64,000 bases of DNA from NCBI RefSeq assembly GCF_004014855.1, contig NZ_CP034930.1, forward strand, positions 620,001 to 684,000, read 5' to 3'. The position numbers and the translations under genes are program-made. Shown piece after piece: positions 1-9,662 of this stretch. Origin of the DNA: Apibacter raozihei (GTDB taxonomy: Bacteria > Bacteroidota > Bacteroidia > Flavobacteriales > Weeksellaceae). Position 1 is the first letter of the stretch; the number at the start of each line of letters is the position of its first letter. The notes beneath the pieces were generated by a model. The model was not told the DNA's origin. It saw nothing but the letters and a program-made list of their open reading frames with translations, and did not search any database.

Positions 1-339
1 GGAACTATTGTACAGAAAGGTTTACCCGCAGATATTTACAAAATGCCTGAAAATGAATATGTAGCAAACCTTTTCGGAGAAACCAACGTACTTTCCAAAG
101 AAGAATTTCCCGGCTTATCAGAATATACTCATCATTCTCCTGTACTTGTTTACCCTCATCAATTGATACTTTCAGATAACGGATTAAGGGTTAAAGTCTT
201 AAAAAGTTACTATCTAGGAAGTCATTACTTGGTTGAAAGTATTTATAAGTTTAAACGAATCTGGTTTCACAGCCCTAATTTCTTCCTGGCTGGAGATGAA
301 TGTTTTTTGCAAATTGAAAATTTTCAGATTTTTGATTAA
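1..339 (+). CDS. ABC transporter ATP-binding protein, C-terminal part (truncated by window edge)
   Basis: The frame is open from the first base and ends at the TAA at 337-339, so only the last 112 codons are present. The first visible residues (GTIVQKG, then IYKMPENEYVANLFGETN) match the segment that follows the nucleotide-binding domain in importer-type ABC ATPases of the Fe3+/spermidine/sulfate class. The remaining ~75 residues would be the regulatory C-terminal (TOBE-like) domain. An internal ATG at position 43 is not the true start. Substrate cannot be told from this fragment. Walker motifs lie outside the window. The family call is inference from the characteristic post-NBD motif only. 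Confidence 0.7.
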   Translation, partial: GTIVQKGLPADIYKMPENEYVANLFGETNVLSKEEFPGLSEYTHHSPVLVYPHQLILSDNGLRVKVLKSYYLGSHYLVESIYKFKRIWFHSPNFFLAGDECFLQIENFQIFD

Positions 340-473
340 ATACTTTTTTGATTAATTTTTTCTACAAAAAAATTAAAAAAATTTTAAACTTTATATGTAA
401 CAAATATGTAATTTAGCGCCCAATAATTTTTATATTAAAACACTATAATTGTAAGGAACTAAGTATATATTCT

Positions 474-1805
474 GTGAAAAAAGACCAAGCTTTCTACGTT
501 CCGATTTTATGCCTGATATTTCTAGCAGGCCTGATAGCTTTACGCTATCTACCTCCTGTCACTGTTTTCGGGTATGAGTTGAAAACCATAGATATGTTTT
601 CAGATGTAGAAAAGGAACCTGCTTCTGATATTATAAAAATTGTTCCCAAGGTTGAGCCTAAAGTTGAAATCCGATGCCCTAAAAATAAAATTTGTTTTGA
701 AGATTATTCTGTGGATCAGAATATGTTTAAAACTTTATTTTTATCAATTGATAATTTAAAATCAGATACTCTAGGCAAAGTTCGTATCGCTTTTTTTGGA
801 GACAGCTTTATTGAAGGGGATGTATTTTGTGGGGATTTCAGAGACTTATTACAAGAAAAGTTTGGAGGCATGGGGGTTGGATGGGTACCTGTCACTTCAG
901 AGGTGTCCCAATTCCGACAAACAATAAAAGAAGATTTTAAAAATTATACAACTTTTGACGCTGTACATCATCCAAAGGAAAAAGTTCCCTATCCTCCTTT
1001 TGGTATTTGCACACAACCTTTACCCAACAACAGTGCTACCTATTATTCTACTCATTTTTCACCGCGAACTGATAAACTTCCGAATTTCAGGATTTTATAT
1101 CAATCCAAATCTCCTTTCTCTGCTAAAGTTATTTCAGATGGTAATTCTCAAAACATTCAACTAAAAGCTGGTAAAAATATACAGGATCATTCTATACTTA
1201 TAAATAAATCGAAAAAGGTCAATCTTACTTTCGCTTCAGATCCGAATATATTTTTGTATGGATTTTCATTTGAGGATCAATCAGGAGTGTATGTCGATAA
1301 TTTTTCTTTAAGAGGTAATGCTGGTTTATCTCTTTTATCGAGTTCGAGTGAAATGCATAAATCTTTAAACCGGCTACAAGATTACAAACTAATCATTCTT
1401 CAGTATGGAGTTAATGCCGTGTCAGAAAAAGCTAGTGACTTTGCATGGTATACTCGAATGATGAATAAGGTTATAACTGAAATGAAAGCTTCTTATCCTC
1501 AGGCAGGAATACTTTTAATCAGCGTTGGCGACAGAAGCAAAAAAATTAATGGAGCTTATAAAACTCTTCCAACTATTAAGTTAATGGTGGAAGCACAACG
1601 TGCAATTGCAGCTGAAAACAAAATTGCTTTCTGGAATATGTATGAAGCCATGGGCGGAGAAAGTTCTATGGTTGATTATGTAACTGCCAATCCTCCTAAG
1701 GCAAACAAAGACTATACACATATCAATTTTTTAGGTGGTAAAGAAATTGGAACTTTATTATTTAACAGTTTATTATTCGAATATGAAAAAGCAAAATCTA
1801 AATAA
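474..1805 (+). CDS. SGNH/GDSL-hydrolase-like membrane-anchored protein (AlgJ/X-like)
   Basis: Protein of 443 residues starting at a GTG. An N-terminal hydrophobic segment (about residues 8-27) anchors it in the inner membrane and the rest would be periplasmic. SGNH-hydrolase blocks are visible: GDS with following Phe-Ile-Glu-Gly near residue 110, a Gly-x-Asn block (QYGVNAV) near residue 309, and a C-terminal Asp-x-x-His (DYTH) followed by Asn-Phe. The next gene is a second SGNH protein and the third is an MBOAT acyltransferase, overlapping end to start, so this is probably one transcription unit. By analogy with alginate and cellulose acetylation systems, the SGNH proteins would pass acetyl groups to a polysaccharide in the periplasm. 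The substrate polymer is not indicated by the sequence. Confidence 0.72.
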   Translation: MKKDQAFYVPILCLIFLAGLIALRYLPPVTVFGYELKTIDMFSDVEKEPASDIIKIVPKVEPKVEIRCPKNKICFEDYSVDQNMFKTLFLSIDNLKSDTLGKVRIAFFGDSFIEGDVFCGDFRDLLQEKFGGMGVGWVPVTSEVSQFRQTIKEDFKNYTTFDAVHHPKEKVPYPPFGICTQPLPNNSATYYSTHFSPRTDKLPNFRILYQSKSPFSAKVISDGNSQNIQLKAGKNIQDHSILINKSKKVNLTFASDPNIFLYGFSFEDQSGVYVDNFSLRGNAGLSLLSSSSEMHKSLNRLQDYKLIILQYGVNAVSEKASDFAWYTRMMNKVITEMKASYPQAGILLISVGDRSKKINGAYKTLPTIKLMVEAQRAIAAENKIAFWNMYEAMGGESSMVDYVTANPPKANKDYTHINFLGGKEIGTLLFNSLLFEYEKAKSK

Positions 1806-2994
1806 ACCTGCCCTAATCCTTTTGGTGCTTTGTATTTGCTTTTTTCAAAAAGCGTATACTCAACAAAACTATCCTTTTATAAAAAAAGAGAAAAACGTTA
1901 TACATAATGCTAAAGTTCTTGATTCTTTTTTCAATTCGTTGCGTAATTCAAAAAATAAACAAGTAAATATTGTTCATATAGGAGACTCACACCTTCAGGC
2001 GAATCACATAAGTCATGTTTTACGAACAAATTTCCAGACTTTGTTTGGTAATGCAGGACGAGGTTTGGTTGTTCCCTATCAGGTGGCGGGTACCAATTCT
2101 CCTGAAGATATTAAATCTTCTTCTCAGTTTGTATGGGCCGGAAAAAGAAACTGTAAGCCTTTACTCCCTCAATCAACAGGCATCGGAGGTATTACCATTG
2201 AAACTAAAGACTCAATATCAGCTTTTATGTTGGAACTTCCTGAAAAATATAAGTTTACTCATTTAGATATATTTTTTGAAAATGATGAGCATAGTTTTGA
2301 TTTAAAAATTGAAGATACATTGAATCATCAATCCATATCTGTTAAAAATTTTATTACTTTAAAAGATAAAAACATATCGAAAATAAATCTATCTAAACCG
2401 ACAAATAAAATTGAGTTTGTAAGTATCAAGTCTTTACCGATTCAAAATCACATGACTATATTGGGAATCAACACAAGAAATGATAATCCCGGAGTTATAT
2501 ATCATAGTATTGGTGTAAACGGGGCCGAATATTTTCATTATGATACTTCAGAATATTTTAATGTACAAACCCCTTTTCTCTCACCTGATTTACTGATTAT
2601 TTCGTTAGGCACCAATGAGGCCTACAGAAAAGACAATGATTTTAACGAAGATATTATAAAGGAAGAAATTCAACATTTTATAGACAACTTAAAAAAACAT
2701 AATCCGGGTGTGCCTATATTAATAACAACTCCGGCTAATGCTTACGTAAATAAAAAATATCAAAACGCCAGATTAAAAATTATACATGATATATTGGTTT
2801 CTTATTCTGATGAACAGCAACTCGCATATTGGGATTTACAGGAAGTAAGTGGTAATGCATCAAACTGGAAAAATTACAATTTATTCAGTAAAGATTTAAT
2901 TCACTATAACATCAAAGGTTATCAATTACAGGGTAACTTATTATTTAACGCTTTAATTAACTCTTTTAACGAGTATGTTTCCAATAACCCATAA
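1783..2994 (+). CDS. Secreted SGNH/GDSL-hydrolase family protein
   Basis: Start taken at ATG 1783, which gives an N-terminal signal peptide (KKQNLNKP then a hydrophobic run ending YTQQ). The longer frame from 1735 would place 16 irrelevant residues before it. It overlaps the previous gene by 23 nt. Motifs: HIGDSHLQ near residue 66 (block I), SLGTNEAY around residue 271 (block III, Gly-x-Asn) and DLIHYN near residue 372 (the Asp-x-x-His pair). The protein is therefore likely catalytically competent, acting in the periplasm or at the outer surface. It is a paralogue in type, though not closely similar in sequence, to the preceding gene. Together with the downstream MBOAT it suggests polysaccharide O-acetylation. 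Confidence 0.75.
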   Translation: MKKQNLNKPALILLVLCICFFQKAYTQQNYPFIKKEKNVIHNAKVLDSFFNSLRNSKNKQVNIVHIGDSHLQANHISHVLRTNFQTLFGNAGRGLVVPYQVAGTNSPEDIKSSSQFVWAGKRNCKPLLPQSTGIGGITIETKDSISAFMLELPEKYKFTHLDIFFENDEHSFDLKIEDTLNHQSISVKNFITLKDKNISKINLSKPTNKIEFVSIKSLPIQNHMTILGINTRNDNPGVIYHSIGVNGAEYFHYDTSEYFNVQTPFLSPDLLIISLGTNEAYRKDNDFNEDIIKEEIQHFIDNLKKHNPGVPILITTPANAYVNKKYQNARLKIIHDILVSYSDEQQLAYWDLQEVSGNASNWKNYNLFSKDLIHYNIKGYQLQGNLLFNALINSFNEYVSNNP

Positions 2995-4672
2995 ATATAT
3001 TACCGTAAACGAAATTTCTAAAATTATTCCGGATCTCGACCTTCATAAGCTGATTGAGCAGTTTTATTTTAATCCTAAAGAGCCTTTAATTTTCAGTAGC
3101 GGATATTTTGTATTTATATTCACTGCTTTTATGATTGGGTATGCATTATTACATAAAACGCATTTCCCTAAGGTAATTTATGTAATTTTATTCTCGCTTT
3201 ATTTTTACTATAGATCCAGCGGATATTACTATTTAATTTTAATTTTCTGCGTTTTTTTTGATTTTTTTACTGGACATTTAATCCATAAGGCACAAAAGAA
3301 AATAACGAGACAATTACTTCTCTTTTTTAGTCTTGCTGTTAACTTAGGAATTTTAATCCATTTTAAATACACTAATTTTCTTATAGATTCATTTAATACT
3401 GTTGCCGACACAGAATATAAAAAAATTGATATTTTTTTACCGGTTGGTGTTTCATTTTTCACTTTTCAGTCTATGAGTTATACCATAGATGTTTTCAGAA
3501 AAAAAATTGAGCCTGTGAAAAATTTACTTGACTACGGATTTTTTGTTTCCTTTTTTCCTCAATTAGTTGCTGGTCCTATCATACGTGCCTATGATTTTAT
3601 ACCTCAGCTCTATAAGCCTACCATTATTACCAAATCAATGATAGGAAGAGCTTTGTTTTTAATAAGTATAGGGCTTTTTAAAAAGTCAGTAATATCTGAT
3701 TACATTGGCGTTAATTTTGTAGATCGAGTGTTTGATCAACCTGAATTATATTCTGGAATCGAAAATTTATTCGGAATTTACGGATATGCGTTGCAAATCT
3801 ACTGTGATTTCTCAGGGTATTCAGATATGGCTATCGGAATAGCACTTCTTTTAGGTTTTAAATTCCCTAAAAACTTTGACTCTCCTTATCAATCTCAAAA
3901 TATTACTGAGTTCTGGAGAAGGTGGCATATTAGTCTTTCTTCTTGGTTGAAAGATTATTTATATTTTTCACTGGGAGGTAACCGTAATGGACATTTTATG
4001 GGATATTTTTTTCCTGTACTTTTTTTTACCGGTCTTATACTATGGGGTATCAATAGTGCCATTCATGAAAGTTACTGGCAAATCATCACTGCACTGATTT
4101 TTATACTTATTTTTGCTTCGTCGATTCTTTTATCTAAAGAAAAAAAGAAGGCATCTTACAGTAGCTTTAATCAAATGACAACTATGCTTTTGGGAGGACT
4201 CTGGCATGGTGCGTCTATGCGTTTTATTTTGTGGGGAGCCATGCACGGCCTTGCACTTTCTATTCATAAAACTTATATCAATTTATCCGGCTCATCTAAG
4301 ACTGAAAACACTAAAAGTTATTTCTGGTTTCGTTTAATTGGTATTTTAATTACTTTTCATTTTGTATGTTTTTGCTGGATTTTCTTCAGAGTGTCAGACA
4401 TGAACACAGCATGGCAAATGCTTACACAAATATTCCACAAATTTGAGCCTCACATTTTATTACAGATGGTAAATGGCTATAAACTGGTATTTGTTTTAAT
4501 GCTTTTAGGATTTATATTACATTTTACCCCTCCCAGATGGGAAGAAATTTTTAAACTTAAATTTGAAAAAGCTCCCTATTGGGCTGTTTTGTTGTTTTTG
4601 TTTGTAATAGTATTAATTGTAGCTCAGGTTAAATCTTCTGAAATTCAACCTTTCATATATTTTCAATTTTGA
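2975..4672 (+). CDS. MBOAT family O-acyltransferase (AlgI-like)
   Basis: Polytopic membrane protein of 565 residues with about ten or more hydrophobic segments. Signature MBOAT features: the CDFSGYSDMAIG segment near residue 275, FWRRWHISLSSWLKDYLY around 315, and the invariant histidine in GGLWHGAS near residue 411. These are the motifs of AlgI/DltB-type enzymes, which transfer acetyl groups across the membrane onto extracellular polymers. It overlaps the upstream SGNH gene by 20 nt, so translation is probably coupled. The usual partner arrangement (one MBOAT with one or two SGNH proteins) is present here. A DltB role (teichoic acid) is excluded by the Gram-negative background. Confidence 0.88.
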   Translation: MFPITHKYITVNEISKIIPDLDLHKLIEQFYFNPKEPLIFSSGYFVFIFTAFMIGYALLHKTHFPKVIYVILFSLYFYYRSSGYYYLILIFCVFFDFFTGHLIHKAQKKITRQLLLFFSLAVNLGILIHFKYTNFLIDSFNTVADTEYKKIDIFLPVGVSFFTFQSMSYTIDVFRKKIEPVKNLLDYGFFVSFFPQLVAGPIIRAYDFIPQLYKPTIITKSMIGRALFLISIGLFKKSVISDYIGVNFVDRVFDQPELYSGIENLFGIYGYALQIYCDFSGYSDMAIGIALLLGFKFPKNFDSPYQSQNITEFWRRWHISLSSWLKDYLYFSLGGNRNGHFMGYFFPVLFFTGLILWGINSAIHESYWQIITALIFILIFASSILLSKEKKKASYSSFNQMTTMLLGGLWHGASMRFILWGAMHGLALSIHKTYINLSGSSKTENTKSYFWFRLIGILITFHFVCFCWIFFRVSDMNTAWQMLTQIFHKFEPHILLQMVNGYKLVFVLMLLGFILHFTPPRWEEIFKLKFEKAPYWAVLLFLFVIVLIVAQVKSSEIQPFIYFQF

Positions 4673-4784
4673 GCTTGCTGAAAACTTTCGTATACTACAT
4701 ATAATAGTATAAAATACAATCATTTACACTTAGAAATATCCTGGTTGAGTTTAGTTACTCTAAAAAACGAAAAATTATTTTTTT

Positions 4785-4792
4785 TATATTTG
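4785..4792 (+). promoter_or_regulatory. -7 promoter element of hemD-hemE
   Basis: TATATTTG fits the Bacteroidota -7 consensus TAnnTTTG and lies 19 nt before the hemD ATG. I see no convincing TTTG -33 element at the usual 19-23 nt spacing. Confidence 0.4.
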
Positions 4793-4811
4793 TAAGTAAA
4801 ACCAATGCTTA

Positions 4812-5462
4812 ATGAAACGTATATTAGCAACCTCTTCCTCTTTTCCGGAAGATTATGATCGGAAATGGAAGATTGATGTTATTCCTTTTGTGTCTATAGA
4901 TATATATCCTAAAGAAAAAATAATTTCTCAAATTCCTACCGATATACACTCTTTTATTGTCACCAGTAAAAATTCAGCTAAAGCAATTAAAGATATTGAA
5001 CTGAATGGACAATTTTTTGTAGTGGGTAAAAGTACTGCTAAAAAATTAAACGGTCAGGACAGAGAGATATCTTTTATCTCTAATTATTCTGAGGATCTTT
5101 TAGAACGAATGCTTGAAACAGGTATTAAAAATTATGTTTTTTTTAAAGGAAATTTATCCTTAACTACTCTGCCAGATATACTTAAAGAAAATGGTATTGA
5201 AGTTCGGGGTATCGAAACATACAAAACAAGCCTAACCCCTCAGAAAGTTACTGATTTTTACGATGCAATTATTTTTATGAGTCCTTCTGCAGTAAAGTCA
5301 TTTACTTCTATGAATAAAATTCCTGAAGAAACTCTTATATTTACAAGCGGAAAAACTACAGCAGAGGCTGTAAAACAGCACGGAAATTACAGAGTATATT
5401 TTCCGGAAGAAACCACAAAGGAATCCTTGATTACTTTAATAAATGATAAATTAGATGCTTAA
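4812..5462 (+). CDS. hemD: Uroporphyrinogen-III synthase
   Basis: A 216-residue protein with the two-lobed HemD pattern: conserved sequence is thin, as usual for this family, but [12 protein letters not shown], a central FFKGN, IETYKT and the [12 protein letters not shown] segment followed by [12 protein letters not shown] are typical. It closes hydroxymethylbilane into uroporphyrinogen III in the cytoplasm. It overlaps hemE, the next enzyme of the pathway, by 8 nt. The two are clearly cotranscribed, which supports the call beyond sequence alone. Haem supply fits the cbb3 oxidase encoded further along the window. Confidence 0.82.
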   Translation: MKRILATSSSFPEDYDRKWKIDVIPFVSIDIYPKEKIISQIPTDIHSFIVTSKNSAKAIKDIELNGQFFVVGKSTAKKLNGQDREISFISNYSEDLLERMLETGIKNYVFFKGNLSLTTLPDILKENGIEVRGIETYKTSLTPQKVTDFYDAIIFMSPSAVKSFTSMNKIPEETLIFTSGKTTAEAVKQHGNYRVYFPEETTKESLITLINDKLDA

Positions 5463-6480
5463 AAACAGATTATATTTAGACGCTTTAGAAGGAAAAGAAG
5501 TACAAAGGCCTCCTGTTTGGATGATGAGACAGGCTGGTAGGTTTTTACCGGAGTTTCGTGCATTACGAGACCAATATGATTTTTTTACTAGATGCCAAAC
5601 TCCAGAATTGGCTGCTGAAATAACATTAATGCCTGTAAAACGGTTTCCTATAGATGCTGCTATATTGTTTTCTGACATTCTGGTGGTTCCTCAGGCCATG
5701 GGAATGAATTTTCAAATGAAAGAATCCGTAGGACCTTATCTTGAAGACCCAATTACTTGTTTAGAAGATATTGAAAGTCTTGTTAATCCGCCCATTCAAG
5801 ATAGTCTGGGATATGTGTTGGATGCCATTGATATAACTCTTGAGCAACTAAATAATGAAATTCCTTTAATTGGTTTTGCAGGAAGTCCCTGGACCATTTT
5901 GTGCTATGCTATTGAAGGTAAAGGTTCTAAAACTTTTGACAAAGCAAAATCATTCTGTTTTCAAAAACCTGAATGGGCACACAAACTTTTGCAGAAAATA
6001 ACCGATTATACCATTCTGTATCTTGAAAAGAAAATTGAACACGGAGTACATGCAGTTCAAATTTTTGATAGCTGGGGAGGTTTACTGTCTCCTAAAGATT
6101 ATAATGAGTTTTCATGGAAATATATTAACCAAATCGTTGATGCTCTTGAACAAAAGAGTAAAGTTATCGTATTCGGCAAAGGCTGTTGGTTTGCTTTGGA
6201 AACTATGTCTCAATCTAAAGCTTGTGCCTTAGGTGTAGACTGGACTATATCTCCTCAAAAAGCAAGAGAATTTTCCGGAGGCGAAATTACTTTACAGGGA
6301 AATTTTGATCCGGCTAAGCTACTATCATCGCCTGTGAAAATTTATAATGAAGCTCAACAGATGGTTCGTGATTTTGGAACAAAATCTTATATTGCAAATT
6401 TAGGTCATGGTATTTTACCTAATGTACCTGTTGAAAATGCTGAGGCTTTTATAAAAGCAATCGTTGAATTTCAAAAATAA
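5455..6480 (+). CDS. hemE: Uroporphyrinogen decarboxylase
   Basis: A 341-residue protein of standard length. The N-terminal signature [17 protein letters not shown] carries the substrate-binding arginines, the ILFSDILV segment carries the conserved catalytic aspartate, and [16 protein letters not shown] and [15 protein letters not shown] are family hallmarks. It decarboxylates the four acetate side chains of uroporphyrinogen III to give coproporphyrinogen III. The start at 5455 overlaps the end of hemD. A strong hairpin at 6573-6611 probably ends the transcript. Confidence 0.95.
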   Translation: MLKNRLYLDALEGKEVQRPPVWMMRQAGRFLPEFRALRDQYDFFTRCQTPELAAEITLMPVKRFPIDAAILFSDILVVPQAMGMNFQMKESVGPYLEDPITCLEDIESLVNPPIQDSLGYVLDAIDITLEQLNNEIPLIGFAGSPWTILCYAIEGKGSKTFDKAKSFCFQKPEWAHKLLQKITDYTILYLEKKIEHGVHAVQIFDSWGGLLSPKDYNEFSWKYINQIVDALEQKSKVIVFGKGCWFALETMSQSKACALGVDWTISPQKAREFSGGEITLQGNFDPAKLLSSPVKIYNEAQQMVRDFGTKSYIANLGHGILPNVPVENAEAFIKAIVEFQK

Positions 6481-6572
6481 GTAATTTTGTGTAGTTATTG
6501 AGTGGGTATTTCAGGTTAAATATCTCATTTATATCAAATACAATTTTGGATTGTGTAACTTTTATCTCGTTG

Positions 6573-6611
6573 TTTATTTATCTGTTTTTAGTTTAAAAAC
6601 AGATAAATAAA
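6573..6611 (+). terminator. Strong stem-loop downstream of hemE
   Basis: Perfect 18-bp inverted repeat (6573-6590 and 6594-6611) around a 3-nt loop. The arms are AT-rich, and the stem lies 93 nt after the hemE stop. It reads as a rho-independent-like terminator for the hem operon, although the U-run is partly inside the arm. Confidence 0.6.
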
Positions 6612-6723
6612 ATACTAATAATCAACAATATAAACTCTATACTTACTAAGATCGTGACCAAAAAAAAATTAATGGATTAACTTCTTTTCCTAAAGTATGT
6701 AGACGTTTTGTAGACAGTTACAA

Positions 6724-6756
6724 TTTGTTTTGTTCAGCATATTAAGATTACTTTTG
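6724..6756 (+). promoter_or_regulatory. Bacteroidota-type promoter inside an ORF-free region
   Basis: TTTG (6724-6727), 21 nt spacer, TACTTTTG (6749-6756). This fits the TTTG / TAnnTTTG consensus at normal spacing and predicts a start near 6763. No coding gene follows before the terminator at 7030-7067. Confidence 0.45.
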
Positions 6757-6762
6757 TCCCAT

Positions 6763-7067
6763 CGAATTAAATTAAGTTTTTTAATGTAATCTCTTAAAAT
6801 ACCTTTAATTTTTTTAGTTTTTTTTATTCTATTTAATTATATTTGATATCAATCATAGTCTTTAAAAACTCTCAAAAAATAAAAGATTATATACAAAAAA
6901 TTTATAACTCGCCTTTTTTACAAAACAAAAAATTCAACACTTAAAAAAACTACGATTATTATTTCTACTAAAAATATACTTTTTTTAAATGGCTATTTAA
7001 ATTTAGTTATAGTTAATATATAGATGATGAAAAAGAGATTATCTTAAATTTAAGATAATCTCTTTTT
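6763..7067 (+). ncRNA. Candidate small RNA or untranslated transcript (about 300 nt)
   Basis: The stretch 6481-7115 holds no plausible gene on either strand. Within it a consensus promoter (start near 6763) and a perfect 38-nt palindrome acting as a terminator (7030-7067) would bound a transcript of about 305 nt. All ATG frames in it close within seven codons. The next gene has its own -7 element (TATTTTTG, 7086-7093) after the terminator, so this is unlikely to be only its leader. I recognise no known RNA family, and the sequence is very AT-rich, so this is an inference from signals only. Confidence 0.28.
7030..7067 (+). terminator. Perfect palindromic terminator before the TPR regulator gene
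   Basis: Arms 7030-7048 and 7049-7067 are exact complements (AAAAAGAGATTATCTT paired with its complement), with a run of Us at the 3' side. It lies 49 nt upstream of the next ATG. It could end the candidate RNA, or act as an attenuator if transcription starts far upstream. Confidence 0.6.
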
Positions 7068-7115
7068 ATTTTGGCTCTCCTTTATTATTTTTGTTATACT
7101 CTTAGTTAAAACTCT

Positions 7116-8969
7116 ATGAAAAAGCTACTACTTTATCAACTAGTTGTATTTTGTTTATTTTCTAATTTTACAAATGCACAAAGAAAACTTTTAGATTCAC
7201 TTCAAAATATTGTTTCTGATAAAAGAATACCTGATAAAGAAAAAATTATTCCTCTTTCAAATATGGCGGGCATGGATATGAGCGATACTGCCCGTGCTAT
7301 GAAAATGGCTAAAGAATCTTTAAAACTTGCATTAAAAGAAAATGATCCTGGATATATAGTTTATAGTTACTCCTCTTTGGGAACACTTTATGCCTATAAA
7401 AAAGATATTCATAAGACGTACGAGGTGATTGATTCTATAATGTTCTATCTGGAAAAATCTACTGATATTGATAAAAATGCATTTGCTTATTTACGACTTG
7501 GATTGATTAAATCCATGGTAAATGACAAAGATGGAATTAAAGATATATTTACTTCCATTGAGCTTTTTAAAAAAATGAATTATAAAAACAGCCATGATAA
7601 AAAGTATAGTGATAAATGGCACGGTTTAGCCTTAGGATATAATTTATTAAGCTCACAATACGATTTAACTCCTCAATACTCTAAAAAGTATTCACAATTA
7701 AGTTTAGATGCAGCATTAAAAAGTAAAAAACCTACTTCTATTTACATAGGTTACACATCTTTAGGGAGTAAATATTTGAGTGACTACCAATTGTTTAAAA
7801 AAAAAGCAGCTTTAGATTCATCCAGATATTTCTTTGAAAAAGCTTTAGATTATGGTGACAATCACGATGGTTATATTCCTGACATATTGCTACTAATATC
7901 ACTTACTAATCTATCGAATTTATATAATATTCAAAACAAGCTTTCACCTAATGATGTGTATGCTGATAAAATTGAACATTGTCTTAATAAGGCAAAATAT
8001 TTAGCTGAAAGAAATAATCATATTAATTTTCAAGTTAGTTATTATAATCTATTAATTACTACTGAAATAAATAAAAAAAATTATTTGAATGCTATTAAAT
8101 TTACTCATCAAATATTAACAAAAACCTCCAATATAGATTATCTATTTAAAGAGAATTACGAATTTCATCAATTACTATCAGAATTATATGAAGAAATAGG
8201 AGATAATAAGTCTGCCATTTTGAATCTGAAAAAATCTTTTGAGTATTATAAACAGCATTTTGAATATAAATATTCATTTGCTAACCAAGAGCTCCTTAAT
8301 AAATACAACGTTGCTGAAAAAGAGAAAGAAATAGAGATAAAAAAAACTGAAAATTTTTGGCATTTTATTGTCATCTGCATTTTGTGTTTGTTACTTATGG
8401 TTCTTTTTTTCAGCTATAAATTCAGAATTAAATATTTAAATAAAAAGAAAAATGAGGCTAAATTATTAGTTCAAATTAAAGAAGAAGAAGCGAAAATGCT
8501 AAAACTTGAAAAAGAAAATGTTGAGCTTATGGCTTGTATTAAAGAGGAAGAAACCAATAGATTACAAAAAGAAGTTCTTGCAAAATATGTACAAGTATCC
8601 CACAAGAATGAATTGCTTGATAGTTTAAAACGGCAAACTACTGTTAACCCTAATGAATATCCAGTATTACTTAAAAAAATCATTAAAAACGAAGAAATTC
8701 TCGACAAAAATTTTGATGATTTTAAAACCATGCTTAATGAAATTCATCCGGAATTTTACCATCGTTTACAATCAAAAGCCAATCAGAAATTGACTACGCT
8801 TGACTTAAAATATTGTATCTATATTTTTATGAAAATGCCTACCAAGGAAATGGCAGATTTGCTTCATGTGGAGCTAAAGACAATACGGATGAGTAAATAC
8901 CGCTTAAAACAAAAATTAAATCTAAAAAAAGAAGAAGATCTGGACAACTTTATTCAAAATATTATATAA
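7116..8969 (+). CDS. TPR-repeat membrane protein with C-terminal HTH (transcriptional regulator)
   Basis: A 617-residue protein with a signal peptide (cleavage after about TNAQ), a long helical region of tetratricopeptide-type repeats (about 25-400), one transmembrane helix near 415-435, a charged coiled coil (about 440-500), and a C-terminal LuxR-like helix-turn-helix around residues 560-610 (LTTLDLKYCIYIFMKMPTKEMADLL). This layout, with extracytoplasmic sensor, membrane helix and cytoplasmic DNA-binding domain, is common in Flavobacteriales. Target genes and signal are unknown. A -7 element TATTTTTG lies 23 nt before the ATG. It stands alone. Confidence 0.75.
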   Translation: MKKLLLYQLVVFCLFSNFTNAQRKLLDSLQNIVSDKRIPDKEKIIPLSNMAGMDMSDTARAMKMAKESLKLALKENDPGYIVYSYSSLGTLYAYKKDIHKTYEVIDSIMFYLEKSTDIDKNAFAYLRLGLIKSMVNDKDGIKDIFTSIELFKKMNYKNSHDKKYSDKWHGLALGYNLLSSQYDLTPQYSKKYSQLSLDAALKSKKPTSIYIGYTSLGSKYLSDYQLFKKKAALDSSRYFFEKALDYGDNHDGYIPDILLLISLTNLSNLYNIQNKLSPNDVYADKIEHCLNKAKYLAERNNHINFQVSYYNLLITTEINKKNYLNAIKFTHQILTKTSNIDYLFKENYEFHQLLSELYEEIGDNKSAILNLKKSFEYYKQHFEYKYSFANQELLNKYNVAEKEKEIEIKKTENFWHFIVICILCLLLMVLFFSYKFRIKYLNKKKNEAKLLVQIKEEEAKMLKLEKENVELMACIKEEETNRLQKEVLAKYVQVSHKNELLDSLKRQTTVNPNEYPVLLKKIIKNEEILDKNFDDFKTMLNEIHPEFYHRLQSKANQKLTTLDLKYCIYIFMKMPTKEMADLLHVELKTIRMSKYRLKQKLNLKKEEDLDNFIQNII

Positions 8970-9021
8970 TTTACTATACTATTTTTTTGTATTTTAGTTG
9001 TGTATTATATATGTAAAATCT

Positions 9022-9549
9022 ATGAATTATATTGTTATTGTTGTTGTTCTAATATTGAGTATCATTTTATTTATTTTACTACTTGTATCACCTATTTTTT
9101 TGATCTCTTATTTAGCATTTAAATCAAGGAAAAGGAAACAAAAGGTAATTATGGATTCATTACCCGAAAATGTTTCCTTTAAAGTAGCCGTAAGAGTTAA
9201 CAGTTCGAGGAAAAATGATTCTATTTTTAAATTTACAGGTTTTGATTGTAGTGGAATTCTTTACGTTTATGGGGAAATAATATATTTCAAAGGATCTAAA
9301 CCTGGATATGAACAGATCGAATTTGATTTAAAAAGTGCTGTTATAAACTGGGTAGGTGTTCAAGCTCAAAATGGAGCTTTACAATGGTTTTCGATTAAAA
9401 ATAATCAGGATACCTATTATTTTAATATGGAAACGGGAATTACCATATTTAATTTATCGAAATCCGGTGAGTCTACCCGTAATATATATGAAAAACTTAA
9501 AAATTTTCAGGCAGCTACTGATCTTGAAAAAATAGGCGCTCAAAATTAG
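9022..9549 (+). CDS. Uncharacterised membrane protein
   Basis: Start chosen at ATG 9022 (175 residues). A TTG-initiated frame from 8998 adds eight residues with no clear benefit. The first ~32 residues form a long hydrophobic helix, followed by a basic stretch (KSRKRKQK) that would face the cytoplasm, and then about 130 residues rich in beta-type sequence. I recognise no family. A bidirectional terminator follows at 9576-9603. Confidence 0.6.
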   Translation: MNYIVIVVVLILSIILFILLLVSPIFLISYLAFKSRKRKQKVIMDSLPENVSFKVAVRVNSSRKNDSIFKFTGFDCSGILYVYGEIIYFKGSKPGYEQIEFDLKSAVINWVGVQAQNGALQWFSIKNNQDTYYFNMETGITIFNLSKSGESTRNIYEKLKNFQAATDLEKIGAQN

Positions 9550-9575
9550 TTTACATACTATTTTAATTATAAAAA

Positions 9576-9603
9576 AAAGTTGTTGAAATATTTCAACAAC
9601 TTT
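9576..9603. terminator. Bidirectional terminator between convergent genes
   Basis: Perfect palindrome with 14-nt arms (AAAGTTGTTGAAAT and its complement), preceded by an A-run and followed by TTT. It separates the + strand membrane protein from coaX on the - strand. Confidence 0.7.
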
Positions 9604-9662
9604 ATAAATTTAATGTTAAGAGATAAATATTTAAAACAATAATTGATTTATTAAGAAACTGT

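Noticed and set aside
6690-6716. Direct repeat TGTAGAC twice, 11 nt apart
   Set aside because: Too short to interpret and not linked to a gene.
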